A stretch of DNA of 64,000 nucleotides from Klebsormidium nitens (taxonomy: Eukaryota > Streptophyta > Klebsormidiophyceae > Klebsormidiales > Klebsormidiaceae). The stretch is from assembly GCA_000708835.1 (NCBI GenBank), contig DF237270.1, forward strand, positions 39,004-103,003. Reading direction: 5' to 3'. Below are positions 57,701 through 64,000 of the stretch, one piece after another. The first letter of the stretch is position 1; every line of letters starts with the position of its first letter. Under the pieces are notes generated by a model, which ran no database searches, had not been told where the DNA came from, and saw nothing but the letters and a program-made list of their open reading frames with translations. The position numbers and the translations under genes are program-made.

Positions 57701-60700
57701 AGAGGCTGTCTCGGACCATCACCTTATGCCTGTTTCGGAGCCACGCTTGTCTCGCTCTCTGAACAAGTGAGGGTCCCTCGTTCTGTCCTTCCCTCCTCAG
57801 TTGTGTCCCCTTTTCCACTCATCCGTTCGAGGCATAATGGGCAAAGGATCCGTTGCTTTCATGTGTGCCTCATCCTGGCCCTTGCTTTCCATTCTTGTCC
57901 ACGGATGATTGCGCTGCTCCCCGTCAACACTGCTTGAGAAAAAGAGCTTTGAACTGACGTTCGCGCTTCGTGCAGCCTACGATCAACTACACTCTCAAGG
58001 CGGTGGGCGGGAACCTGGGCGCAATCCCCGGGATCCAAGGGATGATCAAGGTGGGAGAGCGCTCCTGTGATTCAATATTGTGTTTCCTTCCGTGTCGTAA
58101 GTTAAGACACTCTCGGCAAGCCTGACGTGTGGCCCAGAGGCCGGCGATGGAACTGGAGCGATCGCCCTGGCGCAAACCATGCGCAGAACGACTAAACTGG
58201 TTCCAGGTTACTTCCGGCAGTTCGACGAAGGTTGGCAATCAGACCAAGAAGACCAGTCTCGTTACAACGGAAGTCTGAAGTTTGAGAAATTTGCTCGCTT
58301 TCAAGAAGCTCCGAGCTGGATTGGAGCGGGAGATGGCCCCTCAAGTGGCGGTTTTTCTCACACCGGCGATGCTGCCCGATCTCCTCCTCAGGCTCGTAAC
58401 TTGCGGCCTGTGAAAAATGAGCCTTGTTGTGCTTTGTTTGCAGGATATCATCGTGAACGCCGTGGAAGATTCGTTGCTGTGGCCACGCCGGTAAGGGCCT
58501 CGTCTTTGGAATCCCACGGCTTTGTGTATCGTAACCAGAAAGGCAGTATTGAGCACTAACCCGATATGACGGGTCACTACTCAAGCTTGATTGATTTCTA
58601 AAACAATCTGCACCGTAATCAAGCCGCTACTAAAGCGAAACAGGCTTCACCGCGCTTGGTTACTCTTTGATGGAAGTTGGACTCTGCAAACACTTGACAG
58701 ATGTCTTTCTTGGTAAAAGTACGGTCGTGGTGCTTGTCCTGCTCGGCGCTTGCGCCGAACTGGAGCTCCGTCCAGTCGCAAGCTGACTAAAAGACACAGG
58801 CTTCACCGAGGTTGGTTATCTCCAAGCGGAAAGGGACTAGCACACAATCTCGTCAGATCAACCAACTTTATCTCCTGAGTCGGAAGCAGGATCGTGGTGC
58901 CCATTTTGCTGGATGACGACTGCGAGGTGGAGCTTCCCTGTGGCCCGTGGAGCCTCCGAAGTAGCTGAACAGGCTTGACCAACATGCATCATTGTCGAAC
59001 GGAAAGAAAAGTTGAACCAACATTCCGGCCGTTGATCCAACCAGTCGTGTTCTTTCTGGACACAGGATCGTGGTGCCCATTCTACCTGGTGACTACCGCG
59101 ACTTGGAGCTCCGCCCGGTGGGGAAGCTGACGGTGGCACTCGTCAAAGCGGAGGGGCTGCGCAATACAGTCACGATGGGCACCAGCGACCCGCTAGCGAT
59201 TGCGTGGGTGCGCCCACTGTTCAAGAACCAGACGCGCAAGGTCAACAACACGCTCACCCCGGTGAGGCCTCTACTCGTTTTCTCCCAGATTAAGTCCTGA
59301 AGCCTGCGGCCCTCGGCTTGTGGAACCGCAGGGACGTAAAGTTGCATTGTCTCCGCTTTCGTTGACTCCGGTGTCCGAGCAAGGTTCCAATTTGTAAGAG
59401 ACTGTGATGCGTCAAGTATGTTCGACCGATTCAGGACCTTCGAGCTCAGTGCTTAGTGCGACAACTCTAGCGCCTGATAAGCATTTCGCAGTCAACTTCT
59501 TAGCGCTACCCATTTCAACCCACTGTCCGCCTCAGCTTGATCCGAGTCACCTGTCCAACTGAATGCTGATTCGCTTTGAAACAGTTCACAGCAAATCTTG
59601 TTTTACGTGCAGGTCTGGGACGAGAGCTTTGACATGGACGTGGAAGACCCCGAGTTGCAAAAGCTGTGCATTAAGGTGAGAGGCCCTTTGAGTTCCATCC
59701 TCAGAGAAGGCGTCCCGAGACCCACGATTCTGGCGAATTGGAGGCATAGACGCCACGTCCTTGGTCGCCATGACTGCTGCAGGTTTCCCGTCCTTGCAGC
59801 TATGCGCGCCATTGAACCTGCTCGCTCACTGCAGCAAGATTGGAGTTGCAAAATTCTTCTTTTGAGCGCCTGCACTCTGTTTATCATTCTTTCTAAAGGT
59901 CACCCGTGCCGGCGGTTTATTTGCCAGAAGTAGGAGCTCTAAACAACTCTGAATATATTTATGAAACATTCGAATTTGTTTCTCAAAACGTAATCACCCG
60001 TTGCATAAGACACGTGGGGGACATTAGAGACCTTAGAGGCCGCTATCGTGAAAGCACTCTGATTGAAACTGCTAATTTATGTAACTAGCCGGACACAACA
60101 ATGCCAACGAGCTCTTGCTAAGAATTGACTCTTACAGAAGATCTAAAAGGAATTCCCAACTTGACAAAAAGGGGAGGTAGGTGAAGTCCGTCTGGGCTTG
60201 GCAGATGCATCACATGCTAGGGCCAACAGCACCGACATCTCCCGAGACGAGAACAGACAAAGTGAACTGCTCCGTACACAAACTTTCGGAATCTCCCCTT
60301 ATGCGTGTCAGGTGCTGGGCTGTGACATGCTGGGCCTGACAGCACCAACTTCTGGCGAGATGAGACACTCGTAGCAAGTCGGGACATGGTCAAAATCTCG
60401 AATGAGAGATTGAGTTTGTACGTAAACCCTCGTCACAGTTGGTGGACTACGACATGCTGGGCCTGACTGCCGCCCCCTTTTGCGAGAAAATGAAGTCCAG
60501 CAGTCGGAGAATGGTCAGCGTGAAACACGCCGGACAAATGCATTTTCACGCTAACACTTAGTGTCAGGTAGTTAATTACGACCGGCCGCCACCTTTTGCG
60601 AGAAAATAGGACTCTTGTCAGTCAGAAAATGGTCAGTGAAAAGCACTCTGAAGAAAAGAAACGCATCTTAACACCAAGAATCTGGTGTCAGGTGGTGGAC

Positions 60701-63006
60701 TATGACATGCTGGGCTTGACGGCCGCCACCAAGATGGGCAGTGCCACGGTGGAGTTCCACGCGCTCCCGCCCGACACGCCCACCGAGTACTGGCTGGACC
60801 TGCTGGACGAAGACGACGAGAAGAAGGTCGGGCAGTCCAAGAAGGACCTCGGCAGGATACACGTCAAGGTAAGGGGCGCCGTCTCTGAACCGTACATTGC
60901 GGTCTTGAGAAACTGGAGAAGTGTTCATCTCGCGGTTTGACCTCTGGCTGATCATTTTTGTTTGCTGAGGAACCGCCATCATTTGTCTTAGAGGACTTTC
61001 TTTGCGGCCTTCTAGATTGAGGTTTCCTTAGTGTGTTCTTGCTTGTTGTCCCATCGCTTTCCTCTTCTGTTCGTTCGTGTTCCTTGTTTTGCAGATTCAT
61101 GCCTCCCTTTACGTTCTCTTTCTTGTTCCCTGCTGGCGCCATCGAGGGCAGCTTTTGACCACCAGATCCGTAAAAGCAGATCCGCCTCTTCCTGACCAAG
61201 TCTGACCCGGCTGACGTCACTCCCGTGCAGCTGACGTGGCACGTGTACACCAAGGAGGAGCAGCAGGCCGCCATGGAAAAGATTGCGGCGGCCGCCGAGG
61301 CGCGCAAGCAGCAGGGCTCCGGCGGCGTCGTAGGGGGAGCCGTGGATATGGTCGGAGACGCCGCGGGGGCGGGGGCCAAAGTGAGTGGGCATGGCATCCA
61401 TATGTTGCCGTTACTAAATGAACTCTGGGTCCGCTCACGTTTTCAAGAGCTTCTGGTTTGAGTTTGTCAGTCGAACGCCCAGTAATCGTTTTCATGTACT
61501 TCGTTGATCGCTTTGAGATTCAGTGTCGGCATGGTCGGCGACGCCGCAGGGGCAGGGGCCAAATTAAGTGCGCTTGGCATCCACCCATGCCGTTAATTGA
61601 TTGACTCCTTGGTTTGTGGCCAAGTGCTTCTAGTTTGGGTTTGTCAGTTGAATGCCCAGTAATCGTTCTCTTCTGCTGTACTTCGTTGATCGACTTGATC
61701 AATTTAAGCATTGTCGGCGACGCTGCAGGGGCAGGGGCCAGACTGAGTGCGCTTGGCATCCACCCATGTCGTCGGATAAAAAGACCGTTGGTCCTCTGTT
61801 ACGTATTTTAAGTGCATCTGGTTTGGTTTTGGCAGTTGAGTGCCCGAACTCGTTCTCTTTTGCTGTTTTCATTGATTGCCTTGAAATTCAAACTAGGCAT
61901 GGTCGGCAATGCTGCGGGGGCGGGGGCAATAGTAAGTGCGCTCGGCGTCCCCCATTTGACAAGTCCGTGGTCCGTGTCTTTCGCTTGTATGCGTTTCCAG
62001 TTTGGTCCAGTTGTTTTTGTTGTTCTTGCTGTACTTTGTTGGCCTCGAGAGCCAATCTAGGCATGGTGGACGGCGGCGCAGGGCCGCAGGCAAAGTGAGT
62101 ACGCCCGCCATTATTCCTCCCTTCCTGATCAGATTGAGAAATTTAGGAGTGACACTAAGGAGGCGGAGCCAAGCGAGTAGCGCTCGGCAACTCGGTCAAG
62201 GGTATTCGTAGTGATAAGGTGAAGTCACAGCCATCTTGAGATGCTCTCCGTCAAATGCGGGACACCACTTTGAGGCGCCAGCTCATCAGCAGGCCGCCTC
62301 GAAAGCAGATCTTTTCTATTTGGAACGTCAACCTCCATATCTCCTCACCGAGCTTCACCAACGAAGCTTTTCCGGTGATATCTGGCCGGGTACCATTTGC
62401 TAATTTTAAACTGACCGCTTTTGTGCGGTCAGCTCATTGACAATGGCGCAGGTTGGGCGAAAACTCAGGAAAACCTTGACCTTGTCTCAAAGTTTTACAA
62501 CCGTGAGGTCAATCCCGCTCAAAGGAAAAGCTTCTCCGAAGACCTGTACCTGAACCCACTTTCTAGTGAATCGCGTCTGTTTGGCAGCTCATTGACAGTG
62601 ACGCCAAGCCGGCAGGCGGCCCCGCCTGCTCTTTCAGACGTTTCCCAGACCGCCTTGTGACGGAGTTGATTTTCTCGAACTTCTGCCTTGACCCATCTCA
62701 CAGTCCAACGGCGTTTCTCTTCCGACCCATTTACTAACCTAACCGCGTTTCTCCTCCGACCCATTTACTAACCTAACCACGTTTCTCTTCCAGCTCATCG
62801 GCAGCGGCGCCAAGCTGGCGGGCAGCATGGGCAAGAGCGTTCTTTCCGGCGTTGGCTCCGGCCTCGGTGGTTCCGGGCGGTTCCGCTTCCGGAAGAGCAT
62901 GGAAGGATCCCCTAAGGAGGAGCGGAAAGTGAACGGCGATGCAGCGCTGGGGCTGACGCCGCGTTCTTCACCGGGGTCGTCGCTTCGTCGGCAGTCGGCC
63001 GCTTAG
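54726..63006 (+). CDS. SYT: Synaptotagmin-like TM-SMP-C2 membrane-contact protein
   Basis: Plant SYT/E-Syt proteins tether the ER to the plasma membrane; the SMP domain moves lipids and C2 domains bind membranes (family knowledge). Exons: 54726-54830, 55323-55427, 56249-56420, 56847-56906, 57440-57606, 57976-58050, 58444-58490, 59066-59261, 59613-59675, 60692-60868, 61180-61380, 62794-63006; 526 residues, phases all agree. One membrane helix fills residues 2-25 (FFFSFFLGVSIGVVIMFGLA). The SMP domain (about 50-245) has VWLNKELKELWPYVSKAAS and LTLGTTAPQI. One C2 domain (about 248-405) starts at RIVVPILPGDYRDLELRPVG; loop 3 keeps DYD, but the first loop-1 Asp seems to be Val (TVTMGTSDP). The closest plant relatives, SYT4/5, have two C2 domains; here a Gly/Ala/Lys-rich tail with VGDAAGAGAK and LIGSGAKLAG replaces the second. 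Confidence 0.93.
55935..56300 (+). repeat. Decayed upstream copies of a synaptotagmin exon 5' edge
   Basis: The exon start at 56249 (TGGCTTAACAAGGAAC, later CGTGAGCAAGGCCGC) is matched at about 55951-56005 (TGGCTCAACAAGATGC, later CGTTGACAAGGCCGC). A shorter match at about 56076 has CACAGGTCGTACGTCGTGCTT. Neither copy is open in the right frame. Confidence 0.7.
57570..57800 (+). repeat. Decayed copy of a synaptotagmin exon 3' edge
   Basis: The exon end TGCTTCGGAGCCATGCTCGT, CTCGCTCTCGCAGCGG and donor (57571-57612) recur at about 57729-57777 as TGTTTCGGAGCCACGCTTGT, CTCGCTCTCTGAACAAGTGAG. Confidence 0.88.
58715..59130 (+). repeat. Two decayed upstream copies of the C2 exon 5' edge
   Basis: The start of exon 59066 (ACAGGATCGTGGTGCCCATT, then GACTTGGAGCTCCGCCCGGT) recurs at about 58885-58950 (GCAGGATCGTGGTGCCCATT, then GAGGTGGAGCTTCC) and about 58720-58785 (CGTGGTGCTTGTCC, then GAACTGGAGCTCCGTCCAGT). 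All three lie in order in one intron, with the functional copy last. Confidence 0.9.
60190..60730 (+). repeat. Up to four decayed upstream copies of a C2 exon 5' edge
   Basis: The acceptor and start of exon 60692 (GTGTCAGGTGGTGGACTATG, then ACATGCTGGGCTTGACGG) are matched at about 60435, 60307 and 60563, and weakly at 60195. The 60435 copy retains TGGTGGACTACGACATGCTG. A GCGAGAAAATG-like trailer follows two of the copies. Confidence 0.9.
61345..62105 (+). repeat. Five tandem copies of a synaptotagmin exon 3' edge
   Basis: The end of exon 61180-61380 (GTCGGAGACGCCGCGGGGGC then GGGGGCCAAA and the donor) is repeated downstream at about 61530, 61710, 61898 and 62060, spacing about 160-190 bp. 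Copies share AGTGCGCTTGGCATCCACCC just after the donor position. The first is joined to the intact exon; the others decay with distance. Confidence 0.93.
62420..62830 (+). repeat. Decayed upstream copies of the last synaptotagmin exon 5' edge
   Basis: The start of exon 62794 (CAGCTCATCGGCAGCGGCGC, CAAGCTGGCGGGC) is matched at about 62427 (CAGCTCATTGACAATGGCGC) and 62586 (CAGCTCATTGACAGTGACGC, CAAGCCGGC). A CCCATTTACTAACCTAACC block also repeats in tandem at about 62726-62779. Confidence 0.85.
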
Positions 63007-64000
63007 TTCGGCTGACCGTGTTGGAAAGTTGTGTTGAAGTTCATAGTCTTTGATGAAAAAAGAAGTCATGTCTTCAAGAAGCGGTCATGGGGCTTTCGAT
63101 TGCCGCAACTTTCGAGCGTCCACCATCTGAAGCGGCTTCGACTGGAACTCCGAACGTCAAAAGGGTGGAAAGGGGTTTGAACACGGGTTGCTGAACCTCC
63201 GGTTCGTAACTTGAAATCGATTATGCAAGGTAGCGGGCATGTGGACGGACAAGTGCGTCCTTGAAAGTGGAGGCCGCCGCACAAGGGAGACGTTGAAGCG
63301 CATCCTCCCACGCACCGTCAGTCGGTCAAATTGAAGTCCTAAGTCCTGGTTGTATATGACGTCGTTTGTGTCCGTCTAAGCTTTATTCTTTCGCCTTGTT
63401 GAGAATCTGTGGAACCTAATAACATTGTTTCTGTCTGGCGTCTGTAGACGAATCCTAAGGAGGAAGGTACCTTTTAAGCGTTGCAGTTATAGCTCTGACA
63501 AGTTGAAGCAGATTAGAGTACAACCACAGCTGACAGAGTCTTAGGTAACATTCTTTCGTTCACCCCGACTAACGAGATGAGAACAGTAATTTCTTTCATG
63601 ATGTAATAGACTCTTGGTCTTTTTGCCTCACACCGTTCGATGATGTTAGATCCCCACTAAAGGGTCGAGTTAAAATACTCGATGGAGTGACTCTGACGGT
63701 GGCAGCAAGTGATGCAAGCTCTTACACTGCATTGTGCAATATGTCGACGGTAGTGACAGACGGCTACTGAGCGTCAATCATTTCACACGCGTTGAATCGT
63801 GAGACAAGGCGCACCGGCTTGCACCGATTAAGGCCGGTCGACGATGCAATATACAAACGTACAATCTAGCTAGTTTGCTAAAGCCGCCGGCGCCGACCGG
63901 CCCCTACTTTAATTAAGATCATGGCCTTCAACATGGCCCGCATGTGGGCAGATCCTCGATCATGTGCTCGCCTAGCTTGCATTCAGCTGTACCCGGTGTC
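63007..64000. other. 3' flank of the synaptotagmin gene
   Basis: About 1 kb with no open frame above 81 codons and no recognisable domain. It should start with the 3' UTR. I see no RNA gene or repeat. Confidence 0.5.

Overview
The window is nuclear DNA from a plant-lineage eukaryote, most likely a streptophyte (charophyte) alga such as Klebsormidium. The lineage call is an inference. It rests on plant-type proteins (an AVP2-type proton pyrophosphatase, an FPA-like RRM/SPOC protein, a plant HAC-type acetyltransferase and an SYT4/5-like synaptotagmin), GT-AG introns of roughly 200-1000 bp in every gene, and H-type lectins. All genes are split. I rebuilt exons by eye from splice signals, reading-frame phase and family conservation, so single junctions may be off by a few bases.

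Layout. 1-5763 (-): first 459 codons of a type II H+-pyrophosphatase, running off the left edge. 5764-8471: no gene found. 8472-14429 (+): FPA-like RNA-binding protein (two RRMs, SPOC domain, Q/P-rich tail). 14430-18757: no convincing gene. 18758-20496 (-): unassigned protein with a SAM-like domain. 21416-30127 (+): choline-transporter-like (CTL/SLC44/PNS1) protein of about 1860 residues, with a disordered and coiled-coil N-terminus and a repeat-rich C-terminal tail. 31697-32670 (-) and 34617-36082 (+): head-to-head pair of small H-type lectin genes. 38146-52632 (-): HAC (p300/CBP-type) histone acetyltransferase, from an N-terminal KIX-like segment through TAZ1, PHD, the KAT11 catalytic domain and two ZZ fingers to TAZ2; its extreme N-terminus was not located. 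54726-63006 (+): TM-SMP-C2 synaptotagmin-like protein with one C2 domain. These are unrelated housekeeping and regulatory genes, not a pathway cluster.

The most unusual signal is not a gene. In at least five of the seven multi-exon genes, introns carry one to four decayed tandem copies of the neighbouring exon edge: the last tens of bases of an exon plus its donor, or an acceptor plus the first tens of bases of the next exon. The working splice site is always the copy contiguous with the intact exon. This looks like a genome-wide habit of introns growing by tandem duplication across splice junctions. A second theme is that conserved reading frames break at C- or G-homopolymers in two genes (three places), each fitted by one missing base, which points to sequencing under-calls.
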